A stretch of DNA of 6,752 nt. Origin: Bacillota bacterium. Its GTDB lineage: Bacteria; Bacillota; Clostridia; Acetivibrionales; DTU013. The stretch lies in NCBI GenBank assembly GCA_023415815.1, contig JAEZJL010000152.1, forward strand, positions 1-6,752. Direction: 5' to 3'. How positions within the stretch are numbered: position 1 is the first letter of the stretch; every line of letters begins with the position of its first letter. Positions 1 to 6,716 of the stretch are shown in pieces. The translations under genes were made by a program, and so were the position numbers. The notes under the pieces were generated by a model that was given only the letters and a program-made list of their open reading frames with translations, was not told the DNA's origin and made no database searches.

Positions 1-52
1 GCGGGACACCTTGATTAAAAGTCAAGTGCTCTGCCAACTGAGCTAATGGCCC
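1..52 (-). tRNA. tRNA-Lys (anticodon UUU), 5' part only
   Basis: This is a partial lysine tRNA gene read on the minus strand. From base 52 downward it shows a 7-base acceptor strand (GGGCCAT), the TA linker, the D arm with stem GCTC/GAGC, and an anticodon stem CTTGA/TCAAG enclosing the 7-base loop CTTTTAA. The anticodon TTT is at 19-17, so it decodes AAA and AAG. A 5-base variable region and the first four bases of the T stem follow. The rest of the T arm, the acceptor 3' strand and any CCA lie beyond the window edge. It has its own promoter just upstream and lies 58 bp downstream of the helicase stop codon. Confidence 0.95.
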
Positions 53-72
53 GTATTGCCACACAGGTATAT

Positions 73-102
73 ATAATACAGTACGGGCGGCGGTTTTGTC
101 AA
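73..102 (-). promoter_or_regulatory. Sigma-A type promoter of tRNA-Lys
   Basis: On the minus strand a perfect -35 box TTGACA (102-97) is followed by an 18-bp spacer and a -10 box TATTAT (78-73). Transcription would start near 66, giving a leader of about 14 nt before the tRNA 5' end at 52. The -35 box begins 8 bp beyond the helicase stop codon. A strong consensus promoter is typical of stable RNA genes. Confidence 0.8.
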
Positions 103-110
103 CCATAAAT

Positions 111-3100
111 TCAAATGCTTTTCCGCCACAGGGTTATTCCGTTATAACCGCGCTCGTAGCCCAATTCAAGAAGCTTGCCGTGCAATGGCGAATCGTATAT
201 GCTCCGTTCTCCGCCTTCCTCCGCTTCCCAGCTTTCGGTGAACAGGTTCTTCCTGGAGGTCCATAAGGATCTTGAATTAAAGCTGTTGACAAAGCATTCC
301 GCAGCCTTTTCCAGTACCTCCGGCTCCCTGGCAAGCGGCTGCATCGTTCTGCCGAAATCCTTTATAACCAGCGCGGGAAGCCCGTTGCTGAATACGATGG
401 CGGTACCGTGGCCCTTCGGCAGCTTCGGCGCGCCCTTTTTCACGAACAGATCCCTGTACGGGTTGGCAGGGTCCAGGCTGCACAGGGTCACATAGCCTGC
501 TTCTGCTCCGGGCGAGTCCTGCAGGCGCAGCAGCTCCAGCTCCCTGTCGCGCGCGAACTGTATGCCTGACAGACCCGATACATAAAAGCCCCTTTTGATG
601 CCGCTGTTGAATTCGCTTGCCTTCAGGCCATTGTATATCTCGCTCCATTTGAAGACTCCGCTGCCGCCGGCGGCTATATCCTTTGAGACAATGCCGTACC
701 GGTCAAGCAGACCGTTTACGTATTCGAACAGACCTTTTTCATCTTTTGAAACGGTCTGCTTTTCGGCCAGGTACCATCTTCCCATATTCGGATAGGTATT
801 GTATTTTACCCACGGCGAGTTTTTGCGGTCCAGCTCCGTGTAATATCTCGCGACAGAAAACGAATCGTTTATTACCGCGCCGCTCCAGACGAGCCTTTCA
901 AGCTTCGCAAGAAGCTCGCCCGCAGGCAGCTCCGTCTGCTTGGTAAGCTCCTTCAGGAAAAGGGCGCCTCTGTCTCTCAGGACATCCAATACCCTCTCCT
1001 CATACTCATCCAAGGTAAAGGGCATATCTGCCCCATTTACCGGTACACCGACTTCCCCTTCGTTCTCCTGCACCGGCCGGAACGAAACCTCCCGCGCGCT
1101 CCCGTTCGTCCGCGCGGCCCAGCGTATGACCCCGGTAGAGCACAGGTAATCCAGCAGCCTGGGTTCATATTTCTTTATTCTTGACGGAAAGATAAAATCC
1201 TCCCACCACGAAACGGGCAGGTATACTCCCTGCAGGATTTTGACGACCGCCGCCAGCTTTTCGTCGGGCGGAAGCACGTCCTCCCCGAGCAGGTGCAGCT
1301 TGAAGAGGAATGCGGTATACACCTCCGGTGCTTTGGGCTTTATATCGCTCCTGGCAAGTATAACCGTTTTTCTCTTTATACGCTCGTATACCTTCCTGTG
1401 GCAGTAGACCGCCTCCGCGCCCTGTCCGGCTTCGCGGAGCCTGAGAAGCTCGCCTGCGGCAAGCAGCCGCTCAAGTGCGGCGTCCAGTATTCCGTTGTTC
1501 ATTCCGTACCTTTTAGCAGCTTTTGAAGGCGAAAACGGCCCCGTATACAGCGCAAATCTTCTGAGTATGCGTACAGCAGCCTCCGCCGCAACAGCAGCGG
1601 GGACGGGCTCTGCTCCGGCTGCTATACCGTACAGGGGATAATCCTCCGCAGCTGCCAGGTAGTCCTCAGCCTCTTCGCCCATACGCAGCCGCTTTATCCT
1701 TCCCTGCTCCTCCAGCTGATTCAGCCAGCCCTCCAGCATATCCGCGCCGACCTCCCTGAAAAGGCCGCCTGTTCCCGGCCCGCAGGGCAGCTCGCCGAAG
1801 GAGCGGATAAAGTGGTACAGTTCGTCCGTATCGGCCAGCTTCCTGTTGAATTTATAAGAAATCAGCTCTCTTTCAATGATCTCAACGGCCCTCGGGTCGA
1901 TCAGTTCATATTCGCCGTTCACTCCCGCGGCAAGCTGTATGAATTCCCTGTCGTTAACGAGCAGCTGGTTCCTCCTCTCGGCTACCGGCAGGTCATAGGC
2001 GTACTGGTATATCTGCCAGAAGTTGAAGAGCAGCTCGCTTGAAAAAGGCGAGGGCTTTTCGGTATATATGTCCAGGATGCCGACCCTTCCCGCCCTGATG
2101 CTCTCCAGCAGCCTGCAGAGATTTCCGATGTCGAAGATGTCGTTCATGCATTCCCTGTAGGTTTCAACCACCGTGGGATGGTCGGGCTTTGTCAGCACGG
2201 ACTGAGCGGCCTCGGCGGCCCTCAGCCTCTGCACCCACAGCGGCGTCCGCTTTCCGAAGCCCTTTGATTCTATAAGCAGCGACCTTGTGAGGTTGTAACG
2301 CAGGTTTATGTTGAAAAGCGGCGCCTCAGGCAGCTGCCCGAATATGTCGTCCTCAAGGCTGTCCGGCGTCAGGAGCGAAAAAATGTTTGCGAGCCTGCCC
2401 GTATAACCGGCAAAGTGGAACAGGATGCCGTCGTCGTTGTATACGTATTCGATGCGGCAATTGAGAAGCCTGCACAGCTTGGAGTGAAGCAGAACGGCCA
2501 GCGGGGCGTGTACTCTTCCCCCGAAGGTCGAATGGATGATCATGCGCCTGTCTCCGACTTCATCGCTGAAATGCTCGCATAGGATGAGCCTGTCGCCCGG
2601 CAGGCGGCCGGATGCGGCTATCTGGTCGGCGGCATACTGTCTGAGGTTATCCGCGGCAACACCATCGAGGCCGCATTCCTCCGCCATAATATCACGGAAA
2701 CCTATGTCCCTGTGGATGCTCTCCAGCCTCCGCATAAAGGCGCCGAGCTTCACTCCGGTTTCAAACGTCCTTAACACCTTGTCGCCCATCCAGAAGGGTA
2801 TCTTTGCACCCGAATCGGTTGAGGGGCTCACCTGCACCCTGTCCTTTTCAATCTTTTCAAGCCGCCAGACCGAGCTTCCGAGGAAAAACCTCTCACCGAG
2901 CCTGCTCTCGAACACAAACTCCTCCTGAAGCTCGCCGAGCTTTATATCGGTATCCATGAGGTAAACCGTATAATTGCCCTTGTCGGGTATGGTCCCGCCG
3001 CTTGTCAGGCACATCCTCCTGCCCAGGGCCGTCCCCCTTATCTTACCGCCTGCCCTGTCGTATGTAAGCCTGGGCTTCATTGTCCCCGGAGCGTCCTCGG

Positions 3101-4514
3101 GGGACGGGTCGGACAGCATGTCCAGAACGTCGGTAAACTGCTTTTCGGGCAGATCCCTGTAAGGATAGGAACATCGGACGAGCTCATAGACCTCCCTTGC
3201 ATCCTGCTCACCCTCCGCGGCAATGGAAGCAAGCTGCTGCGCCAGTATGTCGAGGCAATTCTGAGGCACCCTTATATCTTCTATCCCATACTGCCTGGCC
3301 TGATATGAAATAAAGGCCGAATTCAGCAAGTCGCCTCTGGTCTTCGGCACGATAACACCCTTGCTGACAGCGTCAAGCCTGTGTCCCGACCTGCCTATTC
3401 TCTGCAGCGCCTGCGCCGTGGAAGCAGGCGCGCTCACCTGTACGACCAGCTCTATGCTTCCGATATCTATGCCAAGCTCCAGCGAGGACGTCGCCACAAG
3501 GCAGCTTATTTCTCCATCTTTGAGCTGCTGCTCAAGCTCGTGCCTTACCTCTTTTGAAACGCTGCCGTGGTGGGTCCTGACGAAGGGCTCGCCTGCAAGC
3601 CTGTTCAGGCCTGAGGCTACAAGCTCTGCGGCCCTGCGGTTGTTTACAAAGACCAGAGTCGATCTGTGCGCCTTTATAAGGACCAGAAGCTGCGTGTAAA
3701 TAGCCGGCCAGACGGTATTCTCCGGCAGGGTCCTGAAGTCGTCGACCGGCAGTCTGACCGACAGCTCAAAGGCCCTCCTTTTGTCGCAGTCCAGTATCTT
3801 TACATCCCGGCAGGTCCTGCCGGATACGCCTTCTCTTCCGCCCGGCCTGCAGCCCGCAAGAAAATTTGCGGCCTCCTCCAGCGGATTGACGGTAGCGGTC
3901 AGGCCTATCCGTTTCAGCGGCCTTCCCGCAATCCTTTCAAGCCTCTCCACTGAGACGGCCAGATGCACGCCGCGCTTGTTTGCGCATATGGAGTGTATCT
4001 CATCCACTATCAGGTATTCCACCTCTGTGAAAAGATTTCTTGAAGAAGGCGACGCAAGCATTATGAAAAGGGACTCCGGCGTGGTGATCAATATATCCGG
4101 AGGATATCTCAGCATCCTGCTCCTGTCCTTCTGCGGGGTGTCTCCCGTCCTTACCGCCGTCGCTATGTCCGGCAGGCTGAGGCCCTGCGCCTCAGCCCTT
4201 TCCTTTATGCCTTTTACGGGTACTTCCAGATTCCTGTATATGTCATTATTTAAGGCCTTGAGGGGCGATATGTAGATTACCCTTATCCCCGTGTTTTTCG
4301 TTCCCGCCGTCTTTAATGAATACATCATATCCAGGCATTTCAGGAAAGCCGCAAAGGTCTTGCCTGAGCCTGTGGGCGCACATATGAGGACGTTGCTGCC
4401 GGCGGCTATCTCAGGCCAGCCTCTTCTCTGAGGCTCGCTGGGCTCTCCGACGTTTTCCAGAAACCACTCCCGCACCACAGGCATAAAGCTTTTCATACAC
4501 TCGAAATTATCCAT
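111..4514 (-). CDS. lhr: Lhr-type large ATP-dependent DNA helicase, full length
   Basis: This is a superfamily 2 DNA helicase of the Lhr family. Studied members are ATP-driven 3'-to-5' single-strand DNA translocases that unwind duplexes, with links to DNA repair. Numbering from the ATG at 4514 (1467 aa): Walker A APTGSGKT 46-53; motif Ia SPLKALNND 83-91; motif II DEIH 171-174; motif III TAT 206-208; motif IV TLVFVNN near 286; motif V SSLELGID near 343; motif VI QRIGRSGH 371-378. Lhr-specific parts follow: the SSVWRLEKI...IPFWMGD stretch near 547-577, and a DEAD/H-associated domain near 630-785 (HSTFGGRVHAPL, then SLLIESKGFGKRTPLW). The C-terminal half has winged-helix and YcaQ/HTH_42-like segments (YLPVSWWEDF near 1098, RYGIVSKD near 1272, DPANPY near 1348), as in E. 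coli Lhr, which has 1538 residues. An alanine-rich hinge lies near 953-980. The frame extends to a TTG at 4532, but only the ATG has a well-spaced Shine-Dalgarno. All motifs are intact. It is probably co-transcribed with the upstream nuclease fusion. Confidence 0.93.
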   Translation of the reverse strand: MDNFECMKSFMPVVREWFLENVGEPSEPQRRGWPEIAAGSNVLICAPTGSGKTFAAFLKCLDMMYSLKTAGTKNTGIRVIYISPLKALNNDIYRNLEVPVKGIKERAEAQGLSLPDIATAVRTGDTPQKDRSRMLRYPPDILITTPESLFIMLASPSSRNLFTEVEYLIVDEIHSICANKRGVHLAVSVERLERIAGRPLKRIGLTATVNPLEEAANFLAGCRPGGREGVSGRTCRDVKILDCDKRRAFELSVRLPVDDFRTLPENTVWPAIYTQLLVLIKAHRSTLVFVNNRRAAELVASGLNRLAGEPFVRTHHGSVSKEVRHELEQQLKDGEISCLVATSSLELGIDIGSIELVVQVSAPASTAQALQRIGRSGHRLDAVSKGVIVPKTRGDLLNSAFISYQARQYGIEDIRVPQNCLDILAQQLASIAAEGEQDAREVYELVRCSYPYRDLPEKQFTDVLDMLSDPSPEDAPGTMKPRLTYDRAGGKIRGTALGRRMCLTSGGTIPDKGNYTVYLMDTDIKLGELQEEFVFESRLGERFFLGSSVWRLEKIEKDRVQVSPSTDSGAKIPFWMGDKVLRTFETGVKLGAFMRRLESIHRDIGFRDIMAEECGLDGVAADNLRQYAADQIAASGRLPGDRLILCEHFSDEVGDRRMIIHSTFGGRVHAPLAVLLHSKLCRLLNCRIEYVYNDDGILFHFAGYTGRLANIFSLLTPDSLEDDIFGQLPEAPLFNINLRYNLTRSLLIESKGFGKRTPLWVQRLRAAEAAQSVLTKPDHPTVVETYRECMNDIFDIGNLCRLLESIRAGRVGILDIYTEKPSPFSSELLFNFWQIYQYAYDLPVAERRNQLLVNDREFIQLAAGVNGEYELIDPRAVEIIERELISYKFNRKLADTDELYHFIRSFGELPCGPGTGGLFREVGADMLEGWLNQLEEQGRIKRLRMGEEAEDYLAAAEDYPLYGIAAGAEPVPAAVAAEAAVRILRRFALYTGPFSPSKAAKRYGMNNGILDAALERLLAAGELLRLREAGQGAEAVYCHRKVYERIKRKTVILARSDIKPKAPEVYTAFLFKLHLLGEDVLPPDEKLAAVVKILQGVYLPVSWWEDFIFPSRIKKYEPRLLDYLCSTGVIRWAARTNGSAREVSFRPVQENEGEVGVPVNGADMPFTLDEYEERVLDVLRDRGALFLKELTKQTELPAGELLAKLERLVWSGAVINDSFSVARYYTELDRKNSPWVKYNTYPNMGRWYLAEKQTVSKDEKGLFEYVNGLLDRYGIVSKDIAAGGSGVFKWSEIYNGLKASEFNSGIKRGFYVSGLSGIQFARDRELELLRLQDSPGAEAGYVTLCSLDPANPYRDLFVKKGAPKLPKGHGTAIVFSNGLPALVIKDFGRTMQPLAREPEVLEKAAECFVNSFNSRSLWTSRKNLFTESWEAEEGGERSIYDSPLHGKLLELGYERGYNGITLWRKSI

Positions 4515-4520
4515 CACGAT

Positions 4521-4524
4521 CCTC
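4521..4524 (-). promoter_or_regulatory. Shine-Dalgarno that decides the lhr start
   Basis: GAGG at 4524-4521 on the minus strand lies 6 nt before the ATG at 4514. The alternative TTG at 4532, whose codon overlaps the upstream TGA stop (TTGA), has no purine-rich sequence at a suitable distance. The GTG at 4517 is only 3 nt from this site. The ATG is therefore preferred, leaving 14 bp between the two genes. Confidence 0.65.
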
Positions 4525-4528
4525 GCAA

Positions 4529-5260
4529 TCAAACCGTAAATATATCTCGGAGCTTTATTTCCAGGCCTTCAAACACCTTCGACCGGACCGCCTCGTCACC
4601 CCTGAAAACGGTAAAGTCGCCGATGCCGTTGGCCCCTCCCAGTTTTTCGAAGCTGTATACAAGGATTTCTTTTTTATCCGTGTCAACCAGCCAGTATTCG
4701 CCGACGCCCGCTTGCATATACAAATCGAGCTTTTTTATCATGTCCCTACTTTTCGAGGAACTTGAAAGCACCTCCGCGGCCAGGGCCGGGACGCCTGAAT
4801 ATCTCCCCTTTTCATCAATATTCTCCATATCGCAGACGACCAGGATATCCGGCTGCACGACACAGATATTGTCCTCGCTTTTCTGAAGCGTGACATCAAA
4901 GGGCGAGGTCAGCGGCCTGCACTTCTTCCCTCTGAACCACACGGCCATCCCGGCCAGCAGCTCGGCCACCGCCGCCTGGTGACTGAAACTAGGGGAGGTG
5001 AGCAAAAATGCCTCCCCGTCAATCAGTTCATATCTCAGGTCGCTTTTTTCAGTCATTTCGATGAACTCCGGATAGCTCATTTCGCGGCTGTCTCCAACTA
5101 TATAGTTCACTGCCGTTTCGCCAATGGTGTTTCTTTCTTCACACGGCACAAGCTTTGCAATTTCCCTGCCCTTGCGCGTTATTACGACATCCTCAAGCTC
5201 GGCGGCTATCTTCATGTACTTGCCAAAATTGTTCTGAACTTCTGTAGAAGGTACCTTCAT
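4529..5260 (-). CDS. Phd/YefM antitoxin domain fused to Uma2 (DUF820) PD-(D/E)XK nuclease
   Basis: This is a 243-residue two-domain protein. Residues 1-40 read as a Phd/YefM antitoxin N-terminal domain: a start resembling VPSTEVQNNFGKYMKIA, then VVITRKGREIAKLVP. In Phd and YefM this part dimerises and binds the operator. Residues about 61-241 form a Uma2/DUF820 domain of the PD-(D/E)XK nuclease fold: YELIDGE 77-83, PDILVV with D138, EVLS with E163, then D173, K177, Y181 and GEYWLVD 187-193. The metal-binding acidic residues and the lysine helix appear intact. The toxin-binding tail of a normal antitoxin is absent, and the nuclease domain stands in its place. No toxin gene adjoins it. The start ATG has GGAGG 6 nt upstream and a promoter with repeated palindromes, which suggests autoregulation. 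The lhr helicase follows 14 bp downstream, so the two are probably one operon. The fold is confident; the substrate and biological role are unknown. Many Uma2 proteins are uncharacterised. Confidence 0.88.
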   Translation of the reverse strand: MKVPSTEVQNNFGKYMKIAAELEDVVITRKGREIAKLVPCEERNTIGETAVNYIVGDSREMSYPEFIEMTEKSDLRYELIDGEAFLLTSPSFSHQAAVAELLAGMAVWFRGKKCRPLTSPFDVTLQKSEDNICVVQPDILVVCDMENIDEKGRYSGVPALAAEVLSSSSKSRDMIKKLDLYMQAGVGEYWLVDTDKKEILVYSFEKLGGANGIGDFTVFRGDEAVRSKVFEGLEIKLRDIFTV

Positions 5261-5266
5261 ATCCTG

Positions 5267-5271
5267 CCTCC
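5267..5271 (-). promoter_or_regulatory. Shine-Dalgarno of the Phd-Uma2 gene
   Basis: GGAGG on the minus strand, 6 nt before the ATG at 5260, fixes the start of the fusion protein. No alternative in-frame start upstream is plausible, and the antitoxin domain begins directly at this Met. Confidence 0.8.
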
Positions 5272-5301
5272 ATTCGGCGCATGCCGTGGAAATATTGTTT
5301 A

Positions 5302-5350
5302 TAGCTATATAATATATAGTATTAGCTAAAATGTCAATATGTTATAGCTA
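5302..5350. promoter_or_regulatory. Triple TAGCTA palindrome, probable operator array
   Basis: Three identical 6-bp palindromes TAGCTA lie at 5302-5307, 5323-5328 and 5345-5350, starting 21 and 22 bp apart, about two DNA turns, so all face the same side of the helix. The first extends to the perfect 10-bp palindrome TATAGCTATA (5300-5309) and the second to TTAGCTAA (5322-5329). They fall at the transcription start, within the -35/-10 spacer and upstream of the -35 box respectively. I saw no other TAGCTA in the window. Phd and YefM antitoxins repress their own promoters through repeated short palindromes, so the N-terminal domain of the gene directly downstream is the most likely binder. Binding is inferred. 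Confidence 0.72.
5309..5337 (-). promoter_or_regulatory. Sigma-A promoter of the Phd-Uma2/lhr operon
   Basis: On the minus strand the -35 box TTGACA (5337-5332), a 17-bp spacer and the -10 box TATTAT (5314-5309) form a near-consensus promoter. Transcription would start around 5302, giving an untranslated leader of about 40 nt before the ATG at 5260. The region is far richer in A+T than the flanking genes. Such a strong core promoter would be expected to need repression, which fits the palindromes laid over it. Confidence 0.8.
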
Positions 5351-5365
5351 ATATCGGAAGGCGTC

Positions 5366-5397
5366 AAAAAAAGGCTGCGGAGATGATCTCCGGAGCC
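5366..5397 (-). terminator. Intrinsic terminator of purA
   Basis: On the minus strand, bases 5397-5373 form a hairpin. GGCT pairs with AGCC, there is one mismatch, and CGGAGAT pairs with ATCTCCG across a very short loop. Seven Ts (5372-5366) follow directly. It lies about 48 bp after the purA stop codon and separates purA from the promoter of the next operon. In the plus direction only a four-T run follows, so it is at best weakly bidirectional. Confidence 0.92.
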
Positions 5398-5444
5398 CTT
5401 TTAAATTCCATGCACTGAAGCTGCCCTGCACATTATCCTGCGTT

Positions 5445-6716
5445 TCAGATTTTGATCGTCTGCTCGCGCTCCTTGCCCACGCCTATAAGCTTGAGCTGCA
5501 CTCCGACCAGCTGCTCTATCCTGACGAGGTAACGCTTCGCATTGTCCGGAAGCTCATCGAAGCTGCGTACACCTGAAATGTCTTCCTTCCAGCTGTCGAA
5601 TTCCTCGTATACCGGCTCGCATTTTGCCAGCTCCTTGAGGCTTGCAGGGAAGCTGGTGGTGATCACGCCGTCCTTCCTGTATGCCGTGCACAGCTTGATC
5701 TTGTCGAGCTTGCCTATCGTATCGACATGATTAATCGCCAGTCCTGTGAGGCCGTTGATCCTTGCGGCGTATTTTATCATTACAGTGTCGAGCCAGCCGC
5801 AGCGCCTTGGCCTGCCGGTGGTCGTACCGTATTCCCAGCCAAGCTCTCTTATGGTGTTTCCCGTCTCGTTGTCCTGCTCCGTGGGGAAGGGACCCGAGCC
5901 CACCCTCGACGTATACGCCTTGAGAACTCCGTACACCTCGTCTATATAAACCGGCCCGAGGCCTGCGCCCGTGCAAACTCCGCCCGCGACGGGATTTGAG
6001 GACGTGACATAGGGGTAGGTACCGAAATCAAGATCCAGGAAGGTAGCCTGAGCGCCCTCGAAAAGTATGTCCCTGCCTTTTTCCACCGCATCGAAAATAA
6101 CCGTATTCACATCGGCGACATGCTTTCTCAGTACATCCGCGTAGGCTGAATATTCCGCTATCACTTCGTCCGCGTCAAAGCCTTTTCCGCCGTATATCTT
6201 TTCGATCATCAGGTTTTTGACCGCCAGGTTTTCCCTGACCTTGCGCGCAAACTCCGCGCTGTCGACAAAGTCGCACATTCTTATGCCGCATCTTTCGGTC
6301 TTGTCGGCATAGGCAGGGCCTATTCCCCTCTTTGTCGTACCGATGCTGCCGCTTCCCCTGAAGGCCTCCTGCAGCTCGTCAAGCGCCCTGTGATACGGCA
6401 TTATAAGGTGGGCCCTGTCGCTTATAAGTAAATTGTCCGTATTTATTCCTCTTTCGTTAAGTCCCTTTATTTCCTCTATGAGCACTGCAGGGTCAATCAC
6501 CACTCCGTTGCCGATAATGCATGTCTTGCCGCTGTGAAGAATGCCAGAAGGTACGAGGTGCAGGGCGTATTTCACCCCGTCCGCAACGATGGTGTGCCCT
6601 GCGTTGTTCCCCCCGGAAAACCTCACTACCAGTTCAGAATCCTTCGCAAGCATATCGATATATTTTCCCTTGCCCTCGTCTCCCCATTGAGTCCCTATTA
6701 CCACTCTTACCGCCAT
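5445..6716 (-). CDS. purA: Adenylosuccinate synthetase
   Basis: This cytosolic enzyme joins IMP and aspartate using GTP to make adenylosuccinate, the first committed step from IMP to AMP. The 423-residue protein is full length for the family. Visible signatures are QWGDEGKGK (10-18) with catalytic Asp13, GGNNAGHT (35-42) with catalytic His41, IGTTKRGIGPAYADK (125-139) in the IMP site, FEGAQATFLD (219-228), the aspartate-binding loop TTTGRPRRCGW (298-308), and a C-terminal GKEREQTI (414-421). One oddity: where E. coli PurA has TKLD in the guanine-binding loop, this protein has NHVD (329-332), keeping the aspartate but replacing the lysine with histidine. The start ATG at 6716 has GGGGGA 6 nt upstream. 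The gene appears to end its own transcript at the terminator downstream. Only 36 bp upstream are visible, so its promoter and operon partners cannot be judged. Confidence 0.97.
   Translation of the reverse strand: MAVRVVIGTQWGDEGKGKYIDMLAKDSELVVRFSGGNNAGHTIVADGVKYALHLVPSGILHSGKTCIIGNGVVIDPAVLIEEIKGLNERGINTDNLLISDRAHLIMPYHRALDELQEAFRGSGSIGTTKRGIGPAYADKTERCGIRMCDFVDSAEFARKVRENLAVKNLMIEKIYGGKGFDADEVIAEYSAYADVLRKHVADVNTVIFDAVEKGRDILFEGAQATFLDLDFGTYPYVTSSNPVAGGVCTGAGLGPVYIDEVYGVLKAYTSRVGSGPFPTEQDNETGNTIRELGWEYGTTTGRPRRCGWLDTVMIKYAARINGLTGLAINHVDTIGKLDKIKLCTAYRKDGVITTSFPASLKELAKCEPVYEEFDSWKEDISGVRSFDELPDNAKRYLVRIEQLVGVQLKLIGVGKEREQTIKI

Noticed and set aside
91..105. Small hairpin GGTT/AACC after lhr as a terminator
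   Set aside because: The stem is only four pairs and no T-run follows. The bases are better explained as the -35 region of the tRNA promoter.
1..110. tRNA-Lys as the attachment site of a genomic island containing lhr
   Set aside because: Integrases usually use the tRNA 3' end, which points away from lhr and is outside the window. No integrase or direct repeat of the tRNA end is seen.
1575..1658. Repeat-like GCAGC-rich stretch in lhr
   Set aside because: It encodes an alanine-rich hinge between C-terminal domains. The repetition follows from Ala codons and has no regular period.
3781..4275. Plus-strand open frame of 164 codons inside lhr, and similar frames elsewhere
   Set aside because: It lies wholly antisense to conserved helicase motifs, its product is low-complexity and Ser/Pro-rich, and I see no convincing ribosome binding site. 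It is a by-product of codon bias in the real gene.
111..4514. Helicase as a DruE- or DISARM-type phage-defence helicase
   Set aside because: The DEAD/H-associated domain, the IPFWMGD region and the C-terminal DPANPY segment match the Lhr family over its whole length. I see no DUF1998-like region and no other defence genes in the window.
4529..5260. A conventional type II toxin-antitoxin pair
   Set aside because: Only the antitoxin-type domain is present. The gene downstream is a 1467-residue helicase, not a small toxin, and there is no short open frame of toxin size with a ribosome binding site next to it.
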